Source: Angiostrongylus vasorum (Eukaryota; Nematoda; Chromadorea; Rhabditida; Metastrongylidae). Taken from it: DNA of 64,000 bases. A program made the position numbers and the translations under genes. A model generated the notes under the pieces. That model had not been told where the DNA came from, did not search any database, and worked only from the letters and a program-made list of their open reading frames with translations. The stretch is taken from the NCBI GenBank assembly GCA_018806985.1, contig JADANN010000190.1:62001-126000 (forward strand), in the 5' to 3' direction. Position 1 is the stretch's first letter, and every line of letters starts with the position of its first letter. This document shows, piece after piece, positions 34,371-46,700 of this stretch.

Positions 34371-35876
34371 GGTGGATTGATTGCAGCTTTTTTCGCCTCA
34401 GAGGTGGACTGTGTGCGGCTGGGTTCGCCTCAGATGGTGGACTGTGTGCGGGCTTGGTTGGCTTCAGGGGTGTATTGTGTGCAGCTTTTCATCGCATCAG
34501 AGCCGGACTGTGTGGGGGCTTGGTTGGCTTCAGGGGTGGATAGTGTGCGGCTTAATAGGCTTCAGGGGATGGATTAGGTGCAGCTTTTTATCGCATCAGA
34601 GGCGGACTGTGTGCGGCTGGGTTCGCCTCAGTGGTGGACTGTGTGCGGCTTAGTTCGGCTCAGAGGTGGATTGTGTGCAGCTTTTTTTCGCATCAGAGGC
34701 GGACTGTGTGCGGCTGGGTTCGCCTCAGTGGTGGACTGTGTGCGGCTTAGTTCGGCTCAGAGGTGGCTTGTGTGCAGCTTTTTTTCGCATCAGAGGCGGA
34801 CTGTGTGCGGCTGGGTTCGCCTCAGTGGTGGACTGTGTGCGCCTGGGTTCGCCTCAGTGGTGGACAGTGCGGGGTTTGGTTCGCCTCAGAGGGGGGACTG
34901 TGTCCGGCCTTGTTCGGCTCAGAGGTGGATTGAGTGCAGCATTTTTTCGCACAAGAGGCGGACTGTGTGCGGCTTGCTTCGGCTCAGAGGTGGATTGATT
35001 GCAGCTTTTTTTCGCCTCAGAGGTGGACTGTGTGGGCTTGGTTGGCTTCAGGGATGGATTATGTGCAGCTTTTATCGCATCAGAGGCGGACTGTGTGCGG
35101 CTGGGTTCACCTCAGTGGCGGACTGTGTGCGGCTGGGTTTGCCTCAGTGGTGGACTGTGTGCGGCTTAGTTGGCTTCAGAGGTGGATTTTGTGCAGCCTT
35201 TATCGCATCAGAGGCGGACTGTGTGCGGCTTGCTTCGGCTCAGAGGCGGATTGTGTGCAGCTTTTTTTCGCATCAGAGGCGGATCGTGCGTCGTTTAGTT
35301 GGCTTCAGGGGTGGATTGTGTGCAGCTTTTTTCACCTCAGAGGCGGACTGTGTGCGGCTGGGTTCGCCTCAGTGGTGGACTGTGTGCAGCTTAGTTCGGC
35401 TCAGAGGTGGATTGAGTGCAGCATTTTTCGCACAAGAGGCGGACTGTGTGCGGCTTGCTTCGGCTCAGAGGCGGATTGTGTGCAGCTTTTTTCGCATCAG
35501 AGGCGGACTGTGTGCGGCTGGGTTCGCCTCAGTGGTGGACTGTGTGCGGCTTAGTTCGGCTCAGAGGTGGATTGAGTGCAGCATTTTTTCGCACAAGAGG
35601 CGGACTGTGTGCGGCTTGCTTCGGCTCAGAGGCGGATTGTGTGCAGCTTTTTTCGCATCAGAGGCGGACTGTGTGCGGCTGGGTTCGCCTCAGTGGTGGA
35701 CTGTGTGCGGCTTGGTTCGGCTCAGAGGTGGATTGATTGCAGCATTTTTTCGCACAAGAGGCGGACTGTGTTGGCTTGGTTGGCTTCAGGGGTGGATTGT
35801 GTGCAGCTTTCATCGCATCAGAGGCGGACTGTGTGCGGCTGGGTTCGCCTCAGTGGTGGACTGTGTGCGGCTTAGT
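34371..35876 (+). repeat. Divergent island inside the array
   Basis: About 1.5 kb of non-canonical units within the homogeneous core: GTGTGCGGGCTTGG, TTGGCTTCAGGGGTG, CAGAGCCGG, GTGGGGGCTTGG, AATAGGCTTCAGGGG, TTCACCTCAGTGGCGG, GGGTTTGCC, CAGCCTTTATCGC and a GATCGTGCGTCG unit near 35285. These forms are otherwise typical of the left flank, the transition zone and the right domain. It also contains the partial V block at 34817-34979. Confidence 0.8.
34817..34979 (+). repeat. Composite variant block V, partial copy 5
   Basis: Holds the right part of block V (GTGCGCCTGGG, GACAGTGCGGGG, GTGTCCGGCC at 34900, GATTGAGTGCAGCA, GCTTGCTTCGG). The left part is replaced by ordinary B and C units. It sits within the divergent island. 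Confidence 0.8.
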
Positions 35877-38800
35877 AGGCATCAGGGATGGATTAGGTGC
35901 AGCTTTTATCGCATCAGAGGCGGACTGTGTGCGGCTGGGTTCGCCTCAGTGGTGGACTGTGTGCGGCTTAGTTCGGCTCAGAGGTGGATTGTGTGCAGCT
36001 TTTTTCGCATCAGAGGCGGACTGTGTGCGGCTGGGTTCGCCTCAGTGGTGGACTGTGTGCGGCTTAGTAGGCATCAGGGATGGATTAGGTGCAGCTTTTA
36101 TCGCATCAGAGGCGGACTGTGTGCGGCTGGGTTCGCCTCAGTGGTGGACTGTGTGCGGCTTAGTTCGGCTCAGAGGTGGATTGTGTGCAGCTTTTTTTCG
36201 CATCAGAGGCGGACTGTGTGCGGCTGGGTTCGCCTCAGTGGTGGACTGTGTGCGGCTTAGTTCGGCTCAGAGGTGGCTTGTGTGCAGCTTTTTTCGCATC
36301 AGAGGCGGACTGTGTGCGGCTGGGTTCGCCTCAGTGGTGGACTGTGTGCGGCTTAGTTCGGCTCAGAGGTGGATTGTGTGCAGCTTTTTTCGCATCAGAG
36401 GCGGACTGTGTGCGGCTGGGTTCGCCTCAGTGGTGGACTGTGTGCGGCTTAGTAGGCATCAGGGATGGATTAGGTGCAGCTTTTATCGCATCAGAGGCGG
36501 ACTGTGTGCGGCTGGGTTCGCCTCAGTGGTGGACTGTGTGCGGCTTAGTTCGGCTCAGAGGTGGATTGTGTGCAGCTTTTTTCGCATCAGAGGCGGACTG
36601 TGTGCGGCTGGGTTCGCCTCAGTGGTGGACTGTGTGCGGCTTAGTTCGGCTCAGAGGTGGGATTGTGTGCAGCTTTTTTCGCATCAGAGGCGGACTGTGT
36701 GCGGCTGGGTTCGCCTCAGTGGTGGACTGTGTGCGGCTTAGTTCGGCTCAGAGGTGGATTGTGTGCAGCTTTTTTCGCATCAGAGGCGGACTGTGTGCGG
36801 CTTGGTTCGGCTCAGAGGTGGATTGATGTGCAGCTTTTTTCGCATCAGAGGCGGACTGTGTGCGGCTGGGTTCGCCTCAGTGGTGGACTGTGTGCGGCTT
36901 AGTTCGGCTCAGAGGGTGGATTGTGTGCAGCTTTTTTCGCATCAGAGGCGGACTGTGTGCGGCTGGGTTCGCCTCAGTGGTGGACTGTGTGCGGCTTAGT
37001 TCGGCTCAGAGGTGGATTGTGTGCAGCTTTTTTCGCATCAGAGGCGGACTGTGTGCGGCTGGGTTCGCCTCAGTGGTGGACTGTGTGCGGCTTAGTTGGG
37101 CTCAGGGGTGGATTGTGTGCAGCTTTTTATCGCATCAGAGGCGGACTGTGTGCGGCTGGGTTCGCCTCAGTGGTGGACTGTGTGCGGCTTAGTTCGGCTC
37201 AGAGGTGGATTGTGTGCAGCTTTTTTCGCATCAGAGGCGGACTGTGTGCGGCTGGGTTCGCCTCAGTGGTGGACTGTGTGCGGCTTAGTTCGGCTCAGAG
37301 GTGGATTGTGTGCAGCTTTTTTTCGCATCAGAGGCGGACTGTGTGCGGCTGGGTTCGCCTCAGTGGTGGACTGTGTGCGGCTTGGTTCGGCTCAGAGGTG
37401 GATTGATGTGCAGCTTTTTTCGCATCAGAGGCGGACTGTGTGCGGCTTGGTTGGCTTCAGGGGTGGATTGTGTGCAGCTTTTCATCGCATCAGAGGCGGA
37501 CTGTGTGCGGCTGGGTTCGCCTCAGTGGTGGACTGTGTGCGGCTTAGTAGGCATCAGGGATGGATTAGTGTGCAGCTTTTTATCGCATCAGAGGCGGACT
37601 GTGTGCGGCTGGGTTCGCCTCAGTGGTGGACTGTGTGCGGCTTAGTTCGGCTCAGAGGTGGATTGTGTGCAGCTTTTTTCGCATCAGAGGCGGACTGTGT
37701 GCGGCTGGGTTCGCCTCAGTGGTGGACTGTGTGCGGCTTAGTTCGGCTCAGAGGTGGATTGTGTGCAGCTTTTTTCGCATCAGAGGCGGACTGTGTGCGG
37801 CTGGGTTCGCCTCAGTGGTGGACTGTGTGCGGCTTAGTTCGGCTCAGAGGTGGATTGTGTGCAGCTTTTTTCGCATCAGAGGCGGACTGTGTGCGGCTGG
37901 GTTCGCCTCAGTGGTGGACTGTGTGCGGCTTAGTTCGGCTCAGAGGTGGATTGTGTGCAGCTTTTTTCGCATCAGAGGCGGACTGTGTGCGGCTGGGTTC
38001 GCCTCAGTGGTGGACTGTGTGCGGCTTAGTTTCGCCTCAGAGGGTGGACTGTGTGCAGCTTTTTTGGCATCAGAGGTGGATTGTGTGCAGCTTTTTTCGC
38101 ATCAGAGGTGGACTGTGTGCGGCTTGGTTCGGCTCAGAGGTGGATTGTGTGCAGCTTTTTTCGCATCAGAGGCGGACTGTGTGCGGCGTTTGGTTCGGCT
38201 TCAGAGGGTGGATTGTGTGCAGCTTTTTTCGCATCAGAGGCGGACTGTGTGCGGCTGGGTTCGCCTCAGTGGTGGACTGTGTGCGGCTTAGTTCGGCTCA
38301 GAGGTGGATTGTGTGCAGCTTTTTTCGCATCAGAGGCGGACTGTGTGCGGCTGGGTTCGCCTCAGTGGTGGACTGTGTGCGGCTTAGTTCGGCTCAGAGG
38401 GTGGATTGTGTGCAGCTTTTTTCGCATCAGAGGCGGACTGTGTGCGGCTGGGTTCGCCTCAGTGGTGGACTGTGTGCGGCTTAGTTCGGCTCAGAGGTGG
38501 ATTGTGTGCAGCTTTTTTCGCATCAGAGGCGGACTGTGTGCGGCTGGGTTCGCCTCAGTGGTGGACTGTGTGCGGCTTAGTTCGGCTCAGAGGTGGATTG
38601 TGTGCAGCTTTTTTTCGCATCAGAGGCGGACTGTGTGCGGCTGGGTTCGCCTCAGTGGTGGACTGTGTGCGGCTTAGTTCGGCTCAGAGGTGGATTGTGT
38701 GCAGCTTTTTTCGCATCAGAGGCGGACTGTGTGCGGCTGGGTTCGCCTCAGTGGTGGACTGTGTGCGGCTTAGTTTCGGCATCAGAGGTGGACTGTGTGC

Positions 38801-39430
38801 AGCTTGTTTCGCATCAGAGGGTGGACTGTGTGCGGCTGGGTTCGCCTCAGTGGTGGACTGTGTGCGGCTTAGTTCGGCTCAGAGGTGGATTGTGTGCAGC
38901 TTTTTTCGCATCAGAGGCGGACTGTGTGCGGCTTGGGTTCGGCTCAGAGGTGGATTGTGTGCAGCTTTTTTCGCATCAGAGGCGGACTGTGTGCGGCTTG
39001 GTTCGCATCAGAGGGTGGATTGTGTGCAGCTTTTGTTTCGCCTCAGAGGCGGACTGTGTGCGGCTTGGTTCGGCTCAGAGGTGGATTGTGTGCAGCTTTT
39101 TTCGCATCAGAGGCGGACTGTGTGCGGCTGGGTTCGCCTCAGTGGTGGACTGTGTGCGGCTTAGTTCGGCTCAGAGGTGGATTGTGTGCAGCTTTTTTCG
39201 CATCAGAGGCGGACTGTGTGCGGCTGGGTTCGCCTCAGTGGTGGACTGTGTGCGGCTTTGTTCGCATCAGAGGCGGACTGTGTGCGGCTTGGTTCGGCTC
39301 AGAGGTGGATTGATGTGCAGCATTTTTCGCACAAGAGGCGGACTGTGTGCGGCTTTGGTTCGGCTTCAGAGGTGGATTGTGTGCAGCTTTTTTCGCATCA
39401 GAGGCGGACTGTGTGCGGCTGGGTTCGCCT

Positions 39431-40112
39431 CAGTGGTGGACAGTGCGGGGTTTGGTTCGCCTCAGAGGGGGACTGTGTCCGGCCTTGTTCGGCTCAGAGG
39501 TGGATTGAGTGCAGCATTTTTTCGCATCAAGAGGCGGACTGTGTGCGGCTTGCTTCGGCTCAGAGGTGGATTGTGTGCAGCTTTTTTTTTCGCATCAGAG
39601 GCGGACTGTGTGCGGCTGGGTTCGCCTCAGTGGTGGACTGTGTGCGGCTTAGTTCGGCTCAGAGGTGGACTGTGTGAGCTTTGTTGGCTCAGAGGGTGGA
39701 TTGTGTGCAGCTTTTTTCGCATCAGAGGCGGACTGTGTGCGGCTGGGTTCGCCTCAGTGGTGGACAGTGCGGGGGTTTGGTTCGCCTCAGAGGGGGACTG
39801 TGTCCGGCCTTGTTCGGCTCAGAGGTGGATTGTGTGCAGCTTTTTTCGCATCAGAGGCGGACTGTGTGCGGCTGGGTTCGCCTCAGTGGTGGACTGTGTG
39901 CGGCTTAGTTCGGCTCAGAGGTGGATTGTGTGCAGCTTTTTTCGCATCAGAGGCGGACTGTGTGCGGCTGGGTTCGCCTCAGTGGTGGACAGTGCGGGGT
40001 TTGGTTCGCCTCAGAGGGGGACTGTGTCCGGCCTTGTTCGGCTCAGAGGTGGATTGAGTGCAGCATTTTTTCGCATCAAGAGGCGGACTGTGTGCGGCTT
40101 GCTTCGGCTCAG
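39431..40112 (+). repeat. Cluster of three partial V blocks
   Basis: The pair GACAGTGCGGGG and GTGTCCGGCC occurs at about 39439-39480, 39761-39805 and 39988-40029, separated by 325 and 224 bases. The first and third are followed by GATTGAGTGCAGCA and GCTTGCTTCGG. This is local amplification of the right half of V. A T-tract of nine bases lies at 39582-39590. Confidence 0.8.
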
Positions 40113-41316
40113 AGGTGGATTGTGTGCAGCTTTTTTCGCATCAGAGGCGGACTGTGTGCGGCTGGGTTCGCATCAGAGGCGGACTGTGTGCAGCTGGGTT
40201 CGCCTCAGTGGTGGACTGTGTGCGGCTTGGTTCGGCTCAGAGGTGGATTGTGTGCAGCTTTTTTCGCATCAGAGGCGGACTGTGTGCGGCTGGGTTCGCC
40301 TCAGTGGTGGACTGTGTGCGGCTTAGTTCGGCTCAGAGGTGGATTGTGTGCAGCTTTTTTCGCATCAGAGGCGGACTGTGTGCGGCTGGGTTCGCCTCAG
40401 TGGGTGGACTGTGTGCGGCTTTAGTTCGGCTCAGAGGTGGATTGTGTGCAGCTTTTTTCGCATCAGAGGCGGACTGTGTGCGGCTTAGTTCGGCTCAGAG
40501 GTGGATTGTGTGCAGCTTTTTTCGCATCAGAGGCGGACTGTGTGCGGCTGGGTTCGCCTCAGTGGTGGACTGTGTGCGGCTTGGTTCGGCTCAGAGGTGG
40601 ATTGTGTGCAGCTTTTTTCGCATCAAGAGGCGGACTGTGTGCAGCTTGGTTCGCTCTCAGAGGGTGGACTGTGTGCGGCTTGGTTCGGCTCAGAGGTGGA
40701 TTGATGTGCAGCATTTTTTCGCATCAGAGGCGGACTGTGTGCGGCTTGGTTGGCTTCAGGGGTGGATTGTGTGCAGCTTTTATCGCATCAGAGGCGGACT
40801 GTGTGCGGCTGGGTTCGCCTCAGTGGTGGACTGTGTGCGGCTTAGTTCGGCATCAGAGGGATGGATTAGTGTGCAGCTTTTATCGCATCAGAGGCGGACT
40901 GTGTGCGGCTGGGTTCGCCTCAGTGGTGGACTGTGTGCGGCTTAGTTCGGCTCAGAGGTGGATTGTGTGCAGCTTTTTTTCGCATCAGAGGCGGACTGTG
41001 TGCGGCTGGGTTCGCCTCAGTGGTGGACTGTGTGCGGCTTAGTTCGGCTCAGAGGTGGATTGTGTGCAGCTTTTTTCGCATCAGAGGCGGACTGTGTGCG
41101 GCTGGGTTCGCCTCAGTGGTGGACTGTGTGCGGCTTAGTTCGGCTCAGAGGTGGATTGTGTGCAGCTTTTTTCGCATCAGAGGCGGACTGTGTGCGGCTG
41201 GGTTCGCCTCAGTGGTGGACTGTGTGCGGCTTAGTTCGGCATCAGGGGTGGATTAGTGTGCAGCTTTTTATCGCATCAGAGGCGGACTGTGTGCGGCTGG
41301 GTTCGCCTCAGTGGTG

Positions 41317-43775
41317 GACAGTGCGGGGTTTGGTTCGCCTCAGAGGGGGACTGTGTCCGGCCTTGTTCGGCTCAGAGGTGGATTGTGTGCAGCATTTTTT
41401 CGCATCAAGAGGCGGACTGTGTGCGGCTTGGGTTCGCCTCAGTGGTGGACTGTGTGCAGCTTTGGTTCGCCTCAGAGGGTGGACTGTGTGCGGCTTTGTT
41501 CGGCATCAGAGGGTGGATTGTGTGCAGCTTTTTTCGCATCAGAGGCGGACTGTGTGCGGCTTGGGTTCGCCTCAGAGGGTGGATTGTGTGCAGCTTTTTT
41601 CGCATCAGAGGCGGACTGTGTGCGGCTGGGTTCGCCTCAGTGGTGGACTGTGTGCGGCTTTGGTTCGGCTCAGAGGTGGATTGTGTGCAGCTTTTTTCGC
41701 ATCAGAGGCGGACTGTGTGCGGCTTGGGTTCGCCTCAGAGGGTGGATTGTGTGCGGCTTTTGTTCGCCTCAGAGGGTGGACTGTGTGCGGCTTGGGTTCG
41801 CCTCAGAGGTGGACTGTGTGCGGCTTGGGTTTCGCCTCAGAGGGTGGACTGTGTGCGGCTTGGTTCGGCTCAGAGGTGGATTGATGTGCAGCATTTTTTC
41901 GCATCAAGAGGCGGACTGTGTGCGGCTTGGTTCGGCTTCAGAGGGTGGATTGTGTGCAGCTTTTTTTCGCATCAGAGGCGGACTGTGTGCGGCTGGGTTC
42001 GCCTCAGTGGTGGACAGTGCGGGGTTTGGTTCGCCTCAGAGGGGGGACTGTGTCCGGCCTTGTTCGGCTCAGAGGTGGATTGAGTGCAGCATTTTTTCGC
42101 ACAAGAGGCGGACTGTGTGCGGCTTGCTTCGGCTTCAGAGGGTGGATTGTGTGCAGCTTTTATCGCATCAGAGGCGGACTGTGTGCGGCTGGGTTCGCCT
42201 CAGTGGTGGACTGTGTGCGGCTTAGTTCGGCTCAGAGGTGGACTGTGTGCGGCTTGGTTGGCTTCAGGGGTGGATTGTGTGCAGCTTTTATCGCATCAGA
42301 GGCGGACTGTGTGCGGCTGGGTTCGCCTCAGTGGTGGACTGTGTGCGGCTTAGTTCGGCTCAGAGGTGGATTGTGTGCAGCTTTTTTCGCATCAGAGGCG
42401 GACTGTGTGCGGCTGGGTTCGCCTCAGTGGTGGACTGTGTGCGGCTTAGTTCGGCTCAGAGGTGGATTGTGTGCAGCTTTTTTCGCATCAGAGGCGGACT
42501 GTGTGCGGCTGGGTTCGCCTCAGTGGTGGACTGTGTGCGGCTTAGTTCGGCTCAGAGGGTGGATTGTGTGCAGCTTTTATCGCATCAGAGGCGGACTGTG
42601 TGCGGCTGGGTTCGCCTCAGTGGTGGACTGTGTGCGGCTTAGTTCGGCTCAGAGGTGGATTGTGTGCAGCTTTTTTCGCATCAGAGGCGGACTGTGTGCG
42701 GCTGGGTTCGCCTCAGTGGTGGACTGTGTGCGGCTTAGTAGGCATCAGGGATGGATTAGTGTGCAGCTTTTATCGCATCAGAGGCGGACTGTGTGCGGCT
42801 GGGTTCGCCTCAGTGGTGGACTGTGTGCGGCTTAGTTCGGCTCAGAGGTGGATTGTGTGCAGCTTTTTTCGCATCAGAGGCGGACTGTGTGCGGCTGGGT
42901 TCGCCTCAGTGGTGGACTGTGTGCGGCTTAGTTCGGCTCAGAGGTGGATTGTGTGCAGCTTTTTTCGCATCAGAGGCGGACTGTGTGCGGCTGGGTTCGC
43001 CTCAGTGGTGGACTGTGTGCGGCTTAGTTCGGCTCAGAGGGTGGATTGTGTGCAGCTTTTTTCGCATCAGAGGCGGACTGTGTGCAGCTGGGTTTCGCCT
43101 CAGTGGTGGACTGTGTGCGGCTTAGTTCGGCTCAGAGGTGGATTGTGTGCAGCTTTTTTCGCATCAGAGGCGGACTGTGTGCGGCTGGGTTCGCCTCAGT
43201 GGTGGACTGTGTGCGGCTTAGTTCGGCTCAGAGGTGGATTGTGTGCAGCTTTTTTCGCATCAGAGGCGGACTGTGTGCGGCTTGGTTCGGCTCAGAGGTG
43301 GATTGTGTGCAGCTTTTTTCGCATCAGAGGCGGACTGTGTGCGGCTTAGTTCGGCTCAGAGGTGGATTGTGTGCAGCTTTTTTTCGCATCAGAGGCGGAC
43401 TGTGTGCGGCTGGGTTCGCCTCAGTGGTGGACTGTGTGCGGCTTAGTTCGGCTCAGAGGTGGATTGTGTGCAGCTTTTTTCGCATCAGAGGCGGACTGTG
43501 TGCGGCTTGGGTTCGGCTCAGAGGTGGATTGATGTGCAGCATTTTTCGCTCAGAGGCGGACTGTGTGCGGCTTTGGTTCGGCTTCAGAGGGTGGATTGTG
43601 TGCAGCTTTTTTCGCATCAGAGGCGGACTGTGTGCGGCTGGGTTCGCCTCAGTGGTGGACAGTGCGGGGTTTGGTTCGCCTCAGAGGGGGACTGTGTCCG
43701 GCCTTGTTCGGCTCAGAGGTGGATTGAGTGCAGCTTTTTTCGCATCAAGAGGCGGACTGTGTGCGGCTGCTTCGC
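41317..43775 (+). repeat. Three further partial V blocks
   Basis: GTCCGG at 41355, 42052 and 43696, each preceded by GACAGTGCGGGG. The copy at 42052 is followed by the GATTGAGTGCAGCA, CGCACAAGAGG and GCTTGCTTCGG units, the others by shortened or altered forms. No copy of this marker was seen before 18281 or after 43696. Confidence 0.75.
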
Positions 43776-46700
43776 CTCAGAGGTGGATTGTGTGTGCAGC
43801 TTTTGTTCGCATCAGAGGCGGACTGTGTGCGGCTTGGGTTCGCCTCAGAGGGTGGACTGTGTGCGGCTTAGTTCGGCTCAGAGGTGGATTGTGTGCAGCT
43901 TTTTTCGCATCAGAGGCGGACTGTGTGCGGCTGGGTTCGCCTCAGTGGTGGACTGTGTGCGGCTTAGTTCGGCTCAGAGGTGGATTGTGTGCAGCTTTTA
44001 TCGCATCAGAGGCGGACTGTGTGCGGCTGGGTTCGCCTCAGTGGTGGACTGTGTGCGGCTTAGTTCGGCTCAGAGGTGGATTGTGTGCAGCTTTTTTCGC
44101 ATCAGAGGCGGACTGTGTGCGGCTGGGTTCGCCTCAGTGGTGGACTGTGTGCGGCTTAGTTCGGCTCAGAGGGTGGATTGTGTGCAGCTTTTTTCGCATC
44201 AGAGGGCGGACTGTGTGCGGCTTGTTCGCCTCAGAGGTGGATTGAGTGCAGCTTTTTTCGCACTCAGAGGCGGACTGTGTGCGGCTTGGTTCGGCTCAGA
44301 GGTGGATTGTGTGCAGCTTTTTTCGCATCAGAGGCGGACTGTGTGCGGCTGGGTTCGCCTCAGTGGTGGACTGTGTGCGGCTTAGTTCGGCTCAGAGGTG
44401 GATTGATGTGCAGCTTTTTTCGCATCAGAGGCGGACTGTGTGCGGCTGGGTTCGCCTCAGTGGTGGACTGTGTGCAGCTTTGTTCGGCTCAGAGGTGGAT
44501 TGTGTGCAGCTTTGTTTCGCATCAGAGGCGGACTGTGTGCGGCTTGGTTCGGCTCAGAGGTGGATTGTGTGCAGCTTTTTTCGCATCAGAGGCGGACTGT
44601 GTGCGGCTGGGTTCGCCTCAGTGGTGGACTGTGTGCGGCTTGGTTCGGCTCAGAGGTGGATTGTGTGCAGCTTTTTTCGCATCAGAGGCGGACTGTGTGC
44701 GGCTGGGTTCGCCTCAGTGGTGGACTGTGTGCGGCTTAGTTCGGCTCAGAGGTGGATTGTGTGCAGCTTTTTTCGCATCAGAGGCGGACTGTGTGCGGCT
44801 GGGTTCGCCTCAGTGGTGGACTGTGTGCGGCTTAGTCGCATCAGGGGATGGATTGTGTGCAGCTTTTATCGCATCAGAGGCGGACTGTGTGCGGCTTAGT
44901 TCGGCTCAGAGGGTGGATTGTGTGCAGCTTTTTATCGCATCAGAGGCGGACTGTGTGCGGCTGGGTTCGCCTCAGTGGTGGACTGTGTGCGGCTTAGTTC
45001 GGCTCAGGGGTGGATTGTGTGCAGCTTTTATCGCATCAGAGGCGGACTGTGTGCGGCTGGGTTCGCCTCAGTGGTGGACTGTGTGCGGCTTAGTTCGGCT
45101 CAGAGGTGGATTGTGTGCAGCTTTTTTCGCATCAGAGGCGGACTGTGTGCGGCTGGGTTCGCCTCAGTGGTGGACTGTGTGCGGCTTAGTTCGGCTCAGA
45201 GGTGGATTGTGTGCAGCTTTTTTCGCATCAGAGGCGGACTGTGTGCGGCTGGGTTCGCCTCAGTGGTGGACTGTGTGCGGCTTAGTTCGGCTCAGAGGTG
45301 GATTGTGTGCAGCTTTTTTCGCATCAGAGGCGGACTGTGTGCGGCTGGGTTCGCCTCAGTGGTGGACTGTGTGCGGCTTAGTTCGGCTCAGAGGGTGGAT
45401 TGTGTGCAGCTTTTTTCGCATCAGAGGCGGACTGTGTGCGGCTGGGTTCGCCTCAGTGGTGGACTGTGTGCGGCTTAGTTCGGCTCAGAGGTGGATTGTG
45501 TGCAGCTTTTTTCGCATCAGAGGCGGACTGTGTGCGGCTTGGTTCGGCTTCAGAGGGTGGATTGTGTGCAGCTTTTATCGCATCAGAGGCGGACTGTGTG
45601 CGGCTGGGTTCGCCTCAGTGGTGGACTGTGTGCGGCTTAGTTCGGCTCAGAGGTGGATTGTGTGCAGCTTTTTTTCGCATCAGAGGCGGACTGTGTGCGG
45701 CTGGGTTCGCCTCAGTGGTGGACTGTGTGCGGCTTAGTTCGGCTCAGAGGGTGGATTGTGTGCAGCTTTTTTCGCATCAGAGGCGGACTGTGTGCGGCTG
45801 GGTTCGCCTCAGTGGTGGACTGTGTGCGGCTTAGTTCGGCTCAGAGGTGGATTGTGTGCAGCTTTTTTCGCATCAGAGGCGGACTGTGTGCGGCTTGGTT
45901 CGGCTCAGAGGTGGATTGTGTGCAGCTTTTTTCGCATCAGAGGCGGACTGTGTGCGGCTGGGTTCGCCTCAGTGGTGGACTGTGTGCGGCTTAGTTCGGC
46001 TCAGAGGTGGATTGTGTGCAGCTTTTTTCGCATCAGAGGCGGACTGTGTGCGGCTGGGTTCGCCTCAGTGGTGGACTGTGTGCGGCTTAGTTCGGCTCAG
46101 AGGTGGATTGTGTGCAGCTTTTTTCGCATCAGAGGCGGACTGTGTGCGGCTGGGTTCGCCTCAGTGGTGGACTGTGTGCGGCTTAGTTCGGCTCAGAGGT
46201 GGATTGTGTGCAGCTTTTTTCGCATCAGAGGCGGACTGTGTGCGGCTGGGTTCGCCTCAGTGGTGGACTGTGTGCGGCTTAGTTCGGCTCAGAGGTGGAT
46301 TGTGTGCAGCTTTTTTCGCATCAGAGGCGGACTGTGTGCGGCTGGGTTCGCCTCAGTGGTGGACTGTGTGCGGCTTAGTTCGGCTCAGAGGTGGATTGTG
46401 TGCAGCTTTTTTCGCATCAGAGGCGGACTGTGTGCGGCTGGGTTCGCCTCAGTGGTGGACTGTGTGCGGCTTAGTTCGGCTCAGGGGTGGATTAGTGTGC
46501 AGCTTTTATCGCATCAGAGGCGGACTGTGTGCGGCTGGGTTCGCCTCAGTGGTGGACTGTGTGCGGCTTAGTTCGGCTCAGAGGTGGATTGTGTGCAGCT
46601 TTTTTCGCATCAGAGGCGGACTGTGTGCGGCTGGGTTCGCCTCAGTGGTGGACTGTGTGCGGCTTAGTTCGGCATCAGGGGTGGATTGTGTGCAGCTTTT

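Larger units (their letters stand above)
6587..42760 (+). repeat. Dispersed variant D units (GATGGATTAG)
   Basis: A variant of A reads TAGGCATCAGGGATGG then ATTAGGTGCAGC or ATTAGTGTGCAGC, mostly followed by TTTTATCGC instead of the pure T-tract. I see it near 7424, 7553, 11498, 14850, 15425, 16066, 16357, 18645, 20127, 20418, 21648, 23613, 26764, 28857, 32328, 35875, 36068, 36450, 37547 and 42738. In the left part and at 10529, 10788 and 34557 it has GGCTTCAGG instead of GGCATCAGG. It always sits where an A unit is expected, so it is a HOR variant and not an insertion. Confidence 0.8.
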
